NCBI RefSeq assembly: GCF_000568255.1
Contig: NZ_KK037166.1
Coordinates: forward strand, 5,109,513-5,158,026
From: Kutzneria sp. 744
Lineage (GTDB): Bacteria > Actinomycetota > Actinomycetes > Mycobacteriales > Pseudonocardiaceae
Direction of reading: 5' to 3'
DNA: 48,514 nucleotides
Under the pieces are notes generated by a model. The model did not search any database. It had not been told where the DNA came from and saw only the letters and a program-made list of their open reading frames with translations. This document shows, one piece after another, positions 1 through 9,337 of the stretch (its first letter is position 1; the number at the start of each line of letters is the position of its first letter). The translations under genes were made by a program, and so were the position numbers.

Positions 1-108
1 CCGACCGGCCGGTGAAGCGCGGCGGGCCACCGACGCCCGCGTCGATGAGGCGCGTCCGTGGCCCGTGGGTTGACGTGACGGGCCCGCCGGACGGCGGACC
101 CGGTCGGG

Positions 109-606
109 TCAGTCGTCGAGACTGGAGAGCTGCTCGATGACGTGCGGCACCAGCGCGGACAGGGTGGCCATGCCGTCGCGGACGGCGCCGCGGGAGCCGG
201 CCAGGTTGACGACGAGGGTGCTGCCGGAGACGCCGACCAGGCCGCGGGAGATGCCGGCGTCCACGGCGCCGGCGGCGAGGCCGGACGAGCGCAGGGCCTC
301 GGCGATGCCCGAGATGGGGCGGTCCAGCACACCCTGGGTGGCGTCGGGCGTCTGGTCGCGCGGCGACACACCGGTGCCGCCGACCGTGACGACCAGGTCG
401 ACGCCGCCGATGACGGCGGTGTTGAGGGCGTTGCGGATGGCCACCACATCGCCGGACACCGCGACGACGCCGTCGACGATGAAGCCGGCCTCCTCCAACA
501 GCTCGGTCACCAGCGGCCCGATGGTGTCCTCGTGCTCGCCGTGCACCACCGCGTCGTTGACGATCACGACGAGGGCACGGCCGAGACGCTGCGCACTGCG
601 TTCCAT
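109..606 (-). CDS. MogA/MoaB-type molybdenum cofactor biosynthesis protein
   Basis: This 165-aa protein belongs to the MoaB/MogA family, which adenylylates molybdopterin so that molybdenum can be inserted. The family's GGTG motif (VTVGGTGVSPRD, about residues 74-85) and the following DxTP motif are present, and the length is normal for a single-domain cytoplasmic family member. The ATG at 606 begins MERSAQRLGRAL and is the only sensible start. The gene is divergent from the epimerase at 701. A molybdopterin-dependent oxidoreductase lies 7 kb away at 8027, which may be coincidence. MogA and MoaB cannot be separated by eye. Family assignment is secure. Confidence 0.9.
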   Translation of the reverse strand: MERSAQRLGRALVVIVNDAVVHGEHEDTIGPLVTELLEEAGFIVDGVVAVSGDVVAIRNALNTAVIGGVDLVVTVGGTGVSPRDQTPDATQGVLDRPISGIAEALRSSGLAAGAVDAGISRGLVGVSGSTLVVNLAGSRGAVRDGMATLSALVPHVIEQLSSLDD

Positions 607-700
607 GGCACCAACCTAGCGGTCGAGTGGATCTGACGGTTCTGTGACGTACCGGGTCGCGGACGACCGCGGCGGCGTCCGTGCCCATAACGTCGGGGAC

Positions 701-1762
701 GTGCGAGTCCTCATCACCGGCGGGGCCGGCTTCATCGGTTCCCACGTCGCGGACGAACTGGCCGATCGCGGGCACGACGTCGTGCTGCTCGACGCGCTGC
801 TGCCCAAGGCCCACGGCACGGCCGAGCCGCCGCTGTGGACGAAACGGCACGAGATCGTGCTGGGCGACGTGCGGAACGCCGAGCTTCTGGACAGCATGCT
901 GTCCGGCGTGGACGTGGTGTGCCACCAGGCGGCGGTAGTCGGCCACGGCATCGATCCGTCGGACGCCCCGGAGTACGCCTCCCACAACGACTACGGCACC
1001 GCCGTGCTGCTCGCCGCCATGCACCGCGCGGGCCTGCGTCGACTGGTGCTGGCGTCGTCGATGGTCGTGTACGGCGAAGGCCGGTACGCCTGCCCCGAGC
1101 ACGGCGTCGTGCGGCCGTTGCCGCGGCGGCAGTCCGATGTGGATGCCGGCAACTACGACCCGCGCTGCCCGTGCTGCGATGCCCTGCTGGATTGGCGCAA
1201 GGTGCCCGAGGAGGCACCGCTGGACCCGCGCAGCACGTACGCCGCCACGAAGCTGGCGCAGGAGCATCTCGCCGCCGCGTGGGCCCGCCAGACCGGCGGC
1301 AACGTGTGGGCGCTGCGCTACCACAACGTCTACGGGCCGCGGATGCCGCGCGACACCCCGTACGCCGGCGTGGCCTCGCTGTTCCGGTCCGCGCTGCGCA
1401 ACGGGCAGGCACCGACCGTGCTGGAGGACGGCCGGCAGATGCGGGACTTCGTGCATGTCACCGATGTGGCGCTGATCAACGCCCTCGCCGTCGAGCAGCC
1501 GGCCCCGGACGGCGTGCTGGAGGCCGTCAACGTGTGCTCCGGCGACCCGCACACCGTGGGCGACCTCGCCACCGAGCTGGCCGCCGCCTGCGACGGCCCG
1601 GCGCCACTGATCGTCGGCGGTGCACGGCCGGCTGACGTGCGGCATGTCGTCGCCGATCCAGCGAAGGCGGTGGAGCGTCTCGGCTTCAAGGCCCAGGTGG
1701 CGTTCGCCGACGGCGTGGCCGACTTCGCCACCGCTCCCCTGCGCGACCCGGTGCGGAGTTAG
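701..1762 (+). CDS. NAD-dependent sugar-nucleotide epimerase (dTDP-rhamnose 4-epimerase-like, with Cys/His insert)
   Basis: Extended short-chain dehydrogenase of 353 aa. The Rossmann motif GGAGFIGSHV is at the N-terminus, the catalytic Ser lies in SSMVVYGEG and the YxxxK pair in YAATK. The GTG at 701 (MRVLITGG) is chosen over an upstream start at 644 because the family begins right at the first beta strand and a GGGGAC-like site precedes it. An insert before the active-site Tyr carries CPEH and, about 27 residues later, CPCC. This zinc-ribbon-like insertion is seen in actinobacterial dTDP-L-rhamnose 4-epimerase-like (WbiB-like) enzymes. The substrate is an inference. The stop overlaps the convergent methyltransferase stop by 4 bp. 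Confidence 0.85.
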   Translation: MRVLITGGAGFIGSHVADELADRGHDVVLLDALLPKAHGTAEPPLWTKRHEIVLGDVRNAELLDSMLSGVDVVCHQAAVVGHGIDPSDAPEYASHNDYGTAVLLAAMHRAGLRRLVLASSMVVYGEGRYACPEHGVVRPLPRRQSDVDAGNYDPRCPCCDALLDWRKVPEEAPLDPRSTYAATKLAQEHLAAAWARQTGGNVWALRYHNVYGPRMPRDTPYAGVASLFRSALRNGQAPTVLEDGRQMRDFVHVTDVALINALAVEQPAPDGVLEAVNVCSGDPHTVGDLATELAAACDGPAPLIVGGARPADVRHVVADPAKAVERLGFKAQVAFADGVADFATAPLRDPVRS

Positions 1763-2490
1763 CTCAGCCGGGCCAGCACGAGGACCGTCGTGCGGTGCAC
1801 GCGCACTGCGCCGCCGAGGGCCTCGATGGCCGCGTGCGCCTCGGACATCAGCGGCGCCAGGCGGTCGCCGAGACGCAGGTGGCCGCTGGTCGTGGCCGCG
1901 ATGGCCACCCACTCGTCGGCGGTCCGCAGGGCGGACGACCGGTAGGTGCGCGTGCGCAACGGCATGAAGCCGCCCCGCACGAGTGGGTCGTCGTCGGGAC
2001 GGACCGGAGTCCACGCGGCGGCCTGCCGCCAGGTCTGCGGATTCTCAGGGGCCAGCCGGCGGTAGACGCGGTCGAGGGCGTCGATCGCCTCGGGCTCCAA
2101 GACGTAGCTGTTCCAGAACCGGGCGACCTTGCCGCCAGGACGGAGCAGCTCGGCGGCCCGCGGGACTGCGACGGCCGGGTCCACGAAGTGCCAGGAGTCG
2201 GCAAAGGTCAGCAGGTCGAACCGCCGGTCACCGGCGTCCCAGGTCTCGAAGGCCCCGACCTCCACCTCGACGCCGTGGCCGCGCGCGACGGCCGCCATCC
2301 GCTCGTCGGGTTCCAGGCCGAGCACGGTCAGGCCCCGTTCGGCCAGAGCCACCGTCGCCTTCCCGGTGCCGCAGCCGACGTCCAGCACCTCGCCGCCGAG
2401 GCGTTCGAGATCGTCGATCAGGCCCTCGGGCGGCGCGGGCCGATGGCGGTCGTACTCGGCGGCGATAGGCCCGAAAGGCAGGTCCCCCAT
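1759..2490 (-). CDS. Class I SAM-dependent methyltransferase
   Basis: Methyltransferase_11-type protein of about 243 aa. Motif I is LDVGCGTGKATVAL, an acidic residue in LGLEPDE ends strand 2, and a post-motif segment reads LLRPGGKVARFWNS. The start is the ATG at 2490 (MGDLPFGPIAAEYDRHRP). A GTG at 2499, 2 bp from the kinase stop, is an alternative. No strong ribosome binding site is visible, so translation may be coupled to the kinase gene upstream. It is the last gene of the left-arm operon (membrane protein, regulator, kinase, methyltransferase). The substrate is unknown. Confidence 0.85.
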   Translation of the reverse strand: MGDLPFGPIAAEYDRHRPAPPEGLIDDLERLGGEVLDVGCGTGKATVALAERGLTVLGLEPDERMAAVARGHGVEVEVGAFETWDAGDRRFDLLTFADSWHFVDPAVAVPRAAELLRPGGKVARFWNSYVLEPEAIDALDRVYRRLAPENPQTWRQAAAWTPVRPDDDPLVRGGFMPLRTRTYRSSALRTADEWVAIAATTSGHLRLGDRLAPLMSEAHAAIEALGGAVRVHRTTVLVLARLS

Positions 2491-2500
2491 GCCGATCACG

Positions 2501-3508
2501 TTAGACGGCGATGGGCAGCTTGACCTCGAAGCGGCAGCCGGGGCCGTGGTTCTGGGCGGCGATCTCGCCACGGTGGGCCTCGACGAGCCCACGGGCGATG
2601 GCGAGCCCGAGGCCCGCACCGCCGTCCCCGGAGGGGGTGCGGGCGGCGCTGCCGCGGAAGGCGACGTCGAAGACGCGGTCGAGCTCGTGGTCGGGGATGC
2701 CGCCGCAGGCGTCGTCGACGCGGACCACTGCGTGGCCCTCCTCGGCGTCGACATGCACGGCGACGGTGCCATCGGCGGGAGTGTGGCGGATGGCGTTGGA
2801 GAGCAGGTTGCGGATCACCCGGGCCAGCTCGGGGTCGCTGCCCAGCACGACGGGCCACGACTCGGCGTTGGCCTCCAGGTGCACGCCCTTGCGCGCGGCG
2901 ACGGGGCCTTCGGCGGCGACGGCCTCGCTGATCACATCGCCGAGCGGCACCGCGGACATGGTGAGCCGCAGGGCGCCGGCGGTGATCTTGGAGAGCTCGA
3001 AGAGGTCGTCGACCATGCCGGACAGGCGCTGGGTCTCGGTGCTGATGCGGGAGGCGTAGCCGGCGACGTCCTCGGGCGAGGACACCACGCCGTCGGACAG
3101 GGCGTCGGCCATGGCGCGGATGCCGGCCAGCGGGGTGCGCAGGTCGTGGCTGATCCACGCGACCAGCTCCCGCCGGGACGCCTCGGCCGCCCGCTCACGG
3201 GACCGGGCCTCGCGCTCCCACACGGTCCGCCTGGCGATGCCCCGCCCGAGCAGTAAAGCGGCGGGCACGGTGACGATCGCGACCCACAGGAACACCAGCA
3301 GCGTGGTGTTGAGCATGGGCGTGAACATGAAACCGCTGACCCCGAGCACGCCGACGGCGGTGGCGGCCAGGGGCACCAGCACGAGAACGGTCATGGAGGT
3401 GGCCAGAGAGCGCTCTCCGAGCCACTGGAGCAGGACCAGGCCCAGCAGCGCGATCGGCAGCGTGAAGGCGATCGCGTAGGGGGCGATGTGCACGAGCTCG
3501 ACCAGCAT
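2501..3508 (-). CDS. Two-component sensor histidine kinase
   Basis: 335 aa. Three or four hydrophobic N-terminal segments (about residues 8-30, 40-60 and 68-90) have almost no extracellular loop, so the stimulus is probably sensed in or at the membrane. The H-box [12 protein letters not shown] places the phospho-accepting His at about residue 121. The N-box ([13 protein letters not shown]), DACGGIP and [13 protein letters not shown] motifs of the ATPase domain follow. The gene starts 3 bp after the response regulator stop, so the two form a cognate pair. It shares the operon with a polytopic membrane protein and a methyltransferase. Confidence 0.93.
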   Translation of the reverse strand: MLVELVHIAPYAIAFTLPIALLGLVLLQWLGERSLATSMTVLVLVPLAATAVGVLGVSGFMFTPMLNTTLLVFLWVAIVTVPAALLLGRGIARRTVWEREARSRERAAEASRRELVAWISHDLRTPLAGIRAMADALSDGVVSSPEDVAGYASRISTETQRLSGMVDDLFELSKITAGALRLTMSAVPLGDVISEAVAAEGPVAARKGVHLEANAESWPVVLGSDPELARVIRNLLSNAIRHTPADGTVAVHVDAEEGHAVVRVDDACGGIPDHELDRVFDVAFRGSAARTPSGDGGAGLGLAIARGLVEAHRGEIAAQNHGPGCRFEVKLPIAV

Positions 3509-3511
3509 GGG

Positions 3512-4201
3512 CTACCTCATCCCGTCGAAGCGGTAGCCGACGCCCCACACCGTGACGATGCGCTTGGGGTTGGCCGGGTCCTCCTCGATCTTCTCGCGCA
3601 GCCGTCGCACGTGGACGGTCACGGTTGACTGGTCGCCGAAGTCCCAGCCCCACACCCGTTCCAGCAGCTGGGGCCGGCTGAAGGCCTGGCCCGGGCTGGC
3701 CATGAAGAACACCAGGAGGTCGAACTCCCGGGTGGTCAGGGCCAGCGGGGAGCCGTTCAGGGTGGCGCTGCGGGCGACCGTGTCCAGCCGCAGGCCGCCG
3801 TCCTCGATCACGCCCATCGCCGGCCCGGCCGACACACCCTTGGCCCGCCGCAGCACGGAGCCGACCCGCAGGGCCAGCTCGCGCGGGCTGAACGGCTTGG
3901 TCACGTAGTCGTCGGCGCCGAGCTGGAGGCCGACGACGCGATCCTCCTCCTCGCCGAGGGCGGTGAGCATGACGATCGGCACCGAATGCCGCTGCCGCAG
4001 CCGCCGGCACACCTCCAGGCCGTCGATGCCCGGCAGCATCAGGTCCAGCACGATGAGGTCCGGCAATCGCTTGGCCACCAGTTGGAGAGCGCTCTCCCCG
4101 TCCCCCGCGACCACGACCTCGTGCCCGTCGCGCTCCAGGTAGCGGCGCACCACGTCACGCACCGTCTCGTCGTCGTCGACGACCAGGACCAGTCCCGTCA
4201 T
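3512..4201 (-). CDS. OmpR/PhoB-family response regulator
   Basis: 229 aa. The receiver domain has the acidic pocket VVDDDE at the N-terminus, the phospho-acceptor Asp53 in [10 protein letters not shown], and the conserved Lys in [13 protein letters not shown]. The C-terminal winged helix contains [12 protein letters not shown] and ends in the typical [12 protein letters not shown]...WGVGYRF segment. It lies between the membrane protein (4 bp upstream) and its partner kinase (3 bp downstream) and likely controls this locus. Possible direct repeats CCGTAAG/CCGTCAG, 17 bp apart, lie in the divergent promoter region at 5541-5564. Confidence 0.95.
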   Translation of the reverse strand: MTGLVLVVDDDETVRDVVRRYLERDGHEVVVAGDGESALQLVAKRLPDLIVLDLMLPGIDGLEVCRRLRQRHSVPIVMLTALGEEEDRVVGLQLGADDYVTKPFSPRELALRVGSVLRRAKGVSAGPAMGVIEDGGLRLDTVARSATLNGSPLALTTREFDLLVFFMASPGQAFSRPQLLERVWGWDFGDQSTVTVHVRRLREKIEEDPANPKRIVTVWGVGYRFDGMR

Positions 4202-4205
4202 GTCC

Positions 4206-5498
4206 TCACCAGTTCGTCAGCACCAGATGGTTGACCGCCAGCGCGGTCAGCGCCTGCCCCGCCAGCCACCACCGGCGGGTCGACGCCGGCAGCAGCGCCG
4301 CCGCCGGCACCAGCCACACCGTGAACGGTAGCCAGATGCGTTCCACTTCCGCCTTGCTCAACCCGGTGACGTCGGCCAGCAGGATGGCCAGCACGGCGGC
4401 GCCGGTGAGCACCAGCAGCGGCGATCCCGGCAGCCGGCGCAAGCCGGCGATGGCGGCCGGGCCCGCCGCCAGCACCAATGCGGCCAGGTCGGCCCATACC
4501 CAGTAGGAGTACGGCCGCAAGGCCCCGATGCCCTGGTAGTAGCGCTCGACCACCAGGTGGTAGCCGTCGAACCACCAGAATCCGGCCGCCACGAAGGCGG
4601 CCATGACTGCGAGAGCCGCAACCAAGGCGACGATCAGTGCGGCCCAGCGCCGGGTCATGACCACTGCCGCCAGGGCTACGAGCCCGAACAGCAGCAGTCC
4701 GTACGACAGGAAAACGGAGTAGCCGAGCAGCAGCCCGCCGCCGACCCAGGCGGTCCAGTGCCGCTGCACCAGCAACGCGACGGCCAGGGCGGTGACGCCG
4801 GCGAACAGGCCGTCGGCCGAGACGCCGACCCACACCGCGCCCGGCAGCAGGATGGAGAAGGGCACGACCGCGGCGGCCAGCTCGTGCTGGTCGAACGAGG
4901 CCTCGCGGCCGAGGAAACGCAGCGGTTCACCGTGGCCGAGGGAGCGAATCGTCCATGGCACGGCGACGGCGGTGAGGCTGCCGATGAGGATCACGGCGAC
5001 GCCGGCCCACGCCCCGCCGCCCAGGCCGAGCCGGTCCAGCCACACGAAGATCAGCAGCGCGCCCGGCGGGTGCCCGGCGACGTGAGTGGTCCACGACTCG
5101 GGTTGGAAGTCGAGGATCCGTCCGCTGAACGACCGGAGCATCGCCCCGATGTCATGCACGCCCGGCACCTCGTGCAGGTACTCGTCCTGGGAGGTGAGCC
5201 GGTCGGCGATGCCGCGCTGCCAGCCGTCGACCAACGCCAGCGAGAAGGTCCAGGCGACCGCGAGCGGGTAGGCGAAGCGCAGCGGCGGTCGCCAGGCGAT
5301 CACCGCGACGGCGACGATGATCGCCAGCGGGGTGCCGATGCCGATGTGGGGCAGCCATTGCGCGAACAGCGGCGGCGCCGCCGAGAAGATGTTCGGCACG
5401 ACGAGCCCGACCGCCGTGGCGATGCCCACGAACACCAGCGCCGCGCCGCCCACGACAAGATCAAGGCGCAAACCGATGCGTTGGGCCACGCCAGACAC
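4206..5498 (-). CDS. Polytopic membrane protein, possible GT-C-type glycosyltransferase
   Basis: About 430 aa with roughly ten hydrophobic segments. I choose the GTG at 5498 (VSGVAQRIGLRLDLV) because a GAGGAG ribosome binding site lies 5 bp upstream; an ATG at 5582 would add an unlikely 28-residue Arg-rich tail. An external loop after the second or third membrane segment holds HVAGHPPGALLIF, and another holds DEYLHEVPGVHD. Acidic and His-Pro loops of this sort are usual in GT-C transferases that use lipid-linked sugars, but the family is not certain. The gene heads the operon with the two-component pair and is divergent from a GT2 glycosyltransferase. Confidence 0.75.
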   Translation of the reverse strand: MSGVAQRIGLRLDLVVGGAALVFVGIATAVGLVVPNIFSAAPPLFAQWLPHIGIGTPLAIIVAVAVIAWRPPLRFAYPLAVAWTFSLALVDGWQRGIADRLTSQDEYLHEVPGVHDIGAMLRSFSGRILDFQPESWTTHVAGHPPGALLIFVWLDRLGLGGGAWAGVAVILIGSLTAVAVPWTIRSLGHGEPLRFLGREASFDQHELAAAVVPFSILLPGAVWVGVSADGLFAGVTALAVALLVQRHWTAWVGGGLLLGYSVFLSYGLLLFGLVALAAVVMTRRWAALIVALVAALAVMAAFVAAGFWWFDGYHLVVERYYQGIGALRPYSYWVWADLAALVLAAGPAAIAGLRRLPGSPLLVLTGAAVLAILLADVTGLSKAEVERIWLPFTVWLVPAAALLPASTRRWWLAGQALTALAVNHLVLTNW

Positions 5499-5622
5499 CG
5501 TAGCTCCTCGCGCGCGCCGAAATGCCCGTTCGAAAGAACTCCGTAAGACTTGGCGATCCGTCAGCTTTCGGTAATCACACAAGGGGTTCTGCCCGATCGG
5601 TCACGGACCTAACTTCGACTGG
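5499..5622. promoter_or_regulatory. Divergent promoter region of the two-armed locus
   Basis: The 124 bp between the divergent starts at 5498 (minus) and 5623 (plus) are clearly less GC-rich than the flanking genes, as expected for promoters. Direct repeats CCGTAAG (5541) and CCGTCAG (5558) could be a regulator site. No confident -35/-10 pair was found by eye. Confidence 0.4.
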
Positions 5623-6276
5623 GTGGATACCGTCGATGTGGTGCTGCCGTGTCTTGACGAGGCATTGGCGCTGCCGGCCGTGCTGAACGCGCTGCCGCCC
5701 GGATACCGCGCGATCGTCGTCGACAACGGTTCGTCGGACGGCTCGCCCGAGGTCGCGGCGGCGCACGGCGCCACTGTGGTGCGCGAGTCCCGGCGTGGTT
5801 ACGGCGCCGCCGTGCACACCGGCCTTGAGCACGCGACCGCCGATATCGTCTGCTTTCTCGACGCCGATGGCTCCCTGGATCCCCAGCAGCTGCCGGAACT
5901 CGTGCACAAGGTGCGGGCCGGCAACGCGGACATGGCCGTGGGACGGCGCATTCCGCAGGGGCGGGGCAGCTGGCCGTGGCATGCCCGGCTGGGCAACCGG
6001 ATTCTCGCCGCGCTGATGCGGAAGAGGGGCCTGCCGGTGCGGGACATCGCGCCGATGCGTGCCGTGCGCCGCGAGCAGCTGCTGGCGTTGAACGTCGAGG
6101 ACCGGGCCTTCGGCTATCCGCTCGAACTGCTCATCCGTGCCGCCGAGGCGAAGTGGCGGGTCGTCGAGTCCGACGTGGCCTACCGGCCGCGCACCGCCGG
6201 CACGAAATCCAAGGTTTCCGGTTCGGTGCGCGGAACTCTGCGGGCCGTGCACGACATGGCTGGGGTGCTCCGATGA
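5623..6276 (+). CDS. Family 2 glycosyltransferase (polyprenyl-phosphate sugar transferase type)
   Basis: 217 aa, GT-A fold. The start is the GTG at 5623 (VDTVDVVLPCLDEA). The nucleotide-binding segment IVVDNGSSDGS and the metal-binding motif FLDADGSLD (DxD-like) are clear, followed by the acceptor-side PMRAVRREQLL and a C-terminal YRPRTAGTKSKVSGS segment. These features are usual in actinobacterial GT2 enzymes related to dolichyl-phosphate mannose or glucosyl-3-phosphoglycerate synthases. There is no membrane anchor. The stop overlaps the next start (ATGA at 6273), so it is co-translated with the DUF2064 protein. Confidence 0.88.
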   Translation: MDTVDVVLPCLDEALALPAVLNALPPGYRAIVVDNGSSDGSPEVAAAHGATVVRESRRGYGAAVHTGLEHATADIVCFLDADGSLDPQQLPELVHKVRAGNADMAVGRRIPQGRGSWPWHARLGNRILAALMRKRGLPVRDIAPMRAVRREQLLALNVEDRAFGYPLELLIRAAEAKWRVVESDVAYRPRTAGTKSKVSGSVRGTLRAVHDMAGVLR

Positions 6277-6944
6277 CCGATCGCGCTTGTGTGCTGGTGG
6301 TGGCCAAGGCCCCGGTGCCGGGTCTGGCCAAGACTCGCCTGATGCCGGCGGCGACGCCGGACCAGGCGGCCGAGGTGGCCGCCGCGTCGTTGCTGGACAC
6401 GCTCGACGCGGTGTTGTCGGTGCCGCGCGTCCGCCGGGTTGTCGCGATGACCGGCGACCTCGAACAGGCGGCGCGGGCGGCCGAGCTGCGGCGGGTGCTG
6501 CGCTGGTTCGACGTGATTCCCCAGCGTGGCAACGACTTCGCCGAGCGGCTGGTGAACGCCCACGCTGACGTCGCCGAGCTGCCGGTGGTGCAGATCGGGA
6601 TGGACACGCCGCAGGTGACGCCGTGGCTGCTCGGTTCGGCGATCGCCGCCACCTGCACCGGCGACGCCGCCCTCGGGCTGGCCGAGGACGGCGGCTGGTG
6701 GGCGCTCGGTCTGCGGGATCCGTTGCACGCCATGGCGCTTCGCCACGTTCCGATGTCGCAGCCGGACACCGGAAGCTGCACGCTGGACGCCTTGCACGAC
6801 CTCGACCTGAACGTCTCGCCGCTACCCGTGCTGTCCGATGTGGACACGGTCGACGACGCCCGGCGGGTGGCAGCTCTGGTGCCGGGCAGCAGGTTCGCGG
6901 CCGCGGTCGCCGCGATCAGCACGGCGGGGCAGCCCATCTCGTGA
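6273..6944 (+). CDS. DUF2064 / TIGR04282-type glycosyltransferase-like protein
   Basis: 223 aa. The N-terminal motif VVAKAPVPGLAKTRL is the signature of the DUF2064 (CofC-like, GT-A-fold) family. QIGMDTPQVTP holds the conserved MDTPQ, and EDGGWWALGL the conserved substrate loop. The family is related to nucleotidylyltransferases but its reaction is unproven. The start codon overlaps the GT2 stop and the stop overlaps the methyltransferase GTG at 6941, which indicates a tightly coupled operon. The pair GT2 plus DUF2064 recurs in actinobacteria, so both probably act on the same sugar donor or acceptor. Confidence 0.85.
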   Translation: MTDRACVLVVAKAPVPGLAKTRLMPAATPDQAAEVAAASLLDTLDAVLSVPRVRRVVAMTGDLEQAARAAELRRVLRWFDVIPQRGNDFAERLVNAHADVAELPVVQIGMDTPQVTPWLLGSAIAATCTGDAALGLAEDGGWWALGLRDPLHAMALRHVPMSQPDTGSCTLDALHDLDLNVSPLPVLSDVDTVDDARRVAALVPGSRFAAAVAAISTAGQPIS

Positions 6945-8054
6945 CCACGACCGAGTTCGATCCCGGGCTGCTCGGCGAGCACTGCTGGCTGGAGTGTGCG
7001 AACGGGGAGCGAGTGATGTTGCCGGTGACCAGATGGCAGGAGTTGGACAGCTCGGACGAGTTACTGCTGGCGGCGTGCCTGGGCCCGACGCTCGACGTCG
7101 GTTGCGGGCCGGGCCGGCTGGTGGAGGCCCTGACCCGGCGCGGTGTCATCGCGCTGGGCGTGGACGTCTCGCCGGTGGCCGTCGACCTCACCCAGGCCCG
7201 GGGCGCCCCGGCGCTGTGCCGGGACGTGTTCGACCGCATCCCCGGCGAGGGCCGTTGGCGGCATGTCCTGTTGGCCGACGGCAACATCGGCATCGGCGGC
7301 GGATCCCGTCGCCCTGCTGCGCCGGGCCCGCGAGCTGCTCCGGCCGGGGGGCAGCGTGCTGACGGAGCTCGACCCGCCCGGAACCGGCCGGCGCCGGTTT
7401 AAAAAAAATTTTTTTCCAGTGGGGACAGCAGCGGCGGTTGGTTCGACTGTTTTTTTTTCCCCCCCCCGACGGCTTTTTAAAAACTAAAAACAGTACGCCG
7501 GCCCGGACACTTTTATTTGTATTTGGAGAAAGGGGCCCCCCCTCCTTTTTTTCGAGCTCCAACGGGCCTGACGAAGTTGCTTTTTTTGTTGGAAAGATTC
7601 TTCGCCGTTTTTATTTTTACTTGAGTAAGTGGGGGGTGGCGTATCATCGCGCTGGGCGTGGACGTCTCGCCGGTGGCCGTCGACCTCACCCAGGCCCGGG
7701 GCGCCCGGGCTGTGCCGGGACGTGTTCGACCGCATCCCCGGCGAGGGCCGTTGGCGGCATGTCCTGTTGGCCGACGGCAACATCGGCATCGGCGGCGATC
7801 CCGTCGCCCTGCTGCGCCGGGCCCGCGAGCTGCTCCGGCCGGGCGGCAGCGTGCTGACGGAGCTCGACCCGCCCGGAACCGGCCTGCGCCGGCAGCAGGT
7901 CCGCCTGTCCAGTGTGGACAGCAGCGGCGGTTGGTTCGACTGGGCCCGGCTCGGGCCCGACGGCTTGGAGCGCACGGCGACCGACGCCGGCATGGACATT
8001 CGATGGTTGGAAGAAAGGGGCGGACGGTGGTTCGCCGAGCTCCAACGGGCCTGA
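6941..8054 (+). pseudogene. SAM-dependent methyltransferase, split by a sequence artefact
   Basis: The GTG at 6941 starts VTTTEFDPGLLGEHCWLE, and the SAM-binding motif LDVGCGPGRLVEAL follows. From 7146 the sequence occurs twice: a first copy that decays into homopolymers (7146-7643) and a clean second copy (7644-8054) that ends in TGA at 8052. Taking the front from the first copy and the rest from the second, after correcting a 2-base loss in the second copy near 7705, gives one frame of about 205 codons with the expected methyltransferase C-terminus. I infer an intact gene in the organism. It lies between the DUF2064 gene and the oxidoreductase and overlaps both. Confidence 0.75.
7146..7643. 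repeat. Corrupted direct copy of 7644-8125, probable untrimmed read end
   Basis: Bases from 7146 match those from 7644 almost perfectly for about 250 bp. They then break into runs of A, T and C (for example near 7400, 7450 and 7550) with patches of true sequence still recognisable, such as AACGGGCCTGACGAAGTTGC at 7561 and again at 8044. No coding frame survives. The pattern fits a low-quality contig end left in place beside the good copy. Confidence 0.85.
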
Positions 8055-9337
8055 CGAAGTTGCTGCGGGGCAGGAAAGACCCCTCGCCGGACGACGGGTC
8101 GCGGGGTGCGGTGGCCTTGCGGGTGAGGGCCCGCCCGCGCCTCCAGGATCGCGTGACCGCCCTACGGGAGCGGGTGTTTCGACCGGGAACTCGATTGGGG
8201 AAACTCAAGGACCGCGCGGACCGGTTGCAGGACAAGGCGTTCGGGCTGCTCAGGTTCAAGAGCCTTGTGCACGACCCGAAGGTCACCTCGCGGGTGGGGA
8301 CGTGGCTGGGGATCGCGTTCACGATCTGTTTCGTCACCGGGGTGATCAGCCACTTCATCCAGCATCCGGCCGCCTGGTTCTACTGGCCGAGCCGGCCGAT
8401 CAACCTGTACCGGATCACGCAGGGCGCGCACGTGATCTCCGGCGTGGCGGCGATTCCGCTGCTGATCGCCAAGCTGTGGACGGTGTACCCGAAGCTGTTC
8501 GAACGGCCGGCGGTCAAGTCGGTGCTGCACGCCCTGGAGCGGATCTCCATCCTGGTGCTGGCCGGGGCGGCGTTCTTCGAGCTGGCGTCGGGCACGTTCA
8601 ACGCGGCGCAGAACTACCCGTGGAGCTTCTTCTTCACCACGGCGCACTACGCGGTGGCGTGGATCGCGTTCGGGTCGCTGGTGGTGCACGTCGCGGTGAA
8701 ACTGCCGCTGATCCGGGAATCGCTGACGAAGGAGAAGCGCCGCGAGATCGACGTGAGCCGGCGGGCGTTCCTCCGCACGACCGGCCTGACCAGCGGCGTC
8801 GCCGTGCTGGTGTTCGGCGGCAGCACGATTCCCTTCCTGCGCAACGTTTCCGCGCTGTCGGAACGGTCGAACGACGGGCTGCAGGGTCTGCCGGTGAACC
8901 GGACGGCCAAGGAAGCCAACGTGCAGACCGTGGATTCGAGCTGGCGGCTGGAGGTCGTCGGGCCCAACGGCACCACGACCTTCTCCCGCGAACAGCTTCA
9001 GACGATGCGGCAGACCACCGCCGAGCTGCCGATCGCCTGCGTCGAGGGTTGGAGCCAGACCGCCACGTGGACCGGCGTGCCGGTGATGGACCTGCTGGCC
9101 GCGGTCGGCGCGCCACAGGGGGCGTCGCTGCGGGTCAGCTCGCTGGAGAAGGGTGGCCTGTACAACTCGACCACGCTGCCCGGCACCCACACGGCGGATC
9201 CGTTGACGCTGCTGGCTTTGCGGTTGGAGGGGCAGGTGCTCGACCTGGATCACGGCTACCCGTGCCGGATCATCGCGCCGAGCCGGCCGGGAGTGTTGCA
9301 GACCAAGTGGGTCAGGAAATTGGAAGTGATCGCGTGA
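8027..9337 (+). CDS. Molybdopterin-dependent oxidoreductase with N-terminal cytochrome-b-like membrane domain
   Basis: 436 aa. The GTG at 8027 has an AAAGGGG ribosome binding site 6 bp upstream and overlaps the methyltransferase by 28 bp. After a basic cytosolic stretch come four membrane helices (about residues 92-110, 131-151, 170-189 and 203-225) with in-membrane His residues that could bind haem, as in b561/NarI-type anchors. A twin-arginine-like RRAFLRTTG (residue 245) then leads into a fifth hydrophobic segment, followed by an extracytoplasmic sulfite-oxidase-type domain whose PIACVEGW provides the molybdenum-ligand Cys338. This suggests an electron-transferring, YedY-like oxidoreductase facing the outside. 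The substrate is unknown. Confidence 0.85.
   Translation: MVRRAPTGLTKLLRGRKDPSPDDGSRGAVALRVRARPRLQDRVTALRERVFRPGTRLGKLKDRADRLQDKAFGLLRFKSLVHDPKVTSRVGTWLGIAFTICFVTGVISHFIQHPAAWFYWPSRPINLYRITQGAHVISGVAAIPLLIAKLWTVYPKLFERPAVKSVLHALERISILVLAGAAFFELASGTFNAAQNYPWSFFFTTAHYAVAWIAFGSLVVHVAVKLPLIRESLTKEKRREIDVSRRAFLRTTGLTSGVAVLVFGGSTIPFLRNVSALSERSNDGLQGLPVNRTAKEANVQTVDSSWRLEVVGPNGTTTFSREQLQTMRQTTAELPIACVEGWSQTATWTGVPVMDLLAAVGAPQGASLRVSSLEKGGLYNSTTLPGTHTADPLTLLALRLEGQVLDLDHGYPCRIIAPSRPGVLQTKWVRKLEVIA

Noticed and set aside
7438-7562. Short ORFs rich in Phe/Lys/Pro in the homopolymer tract
   Set aside because: They arise from corrupted sequence that duplicates the downstream methyltransferase gene.
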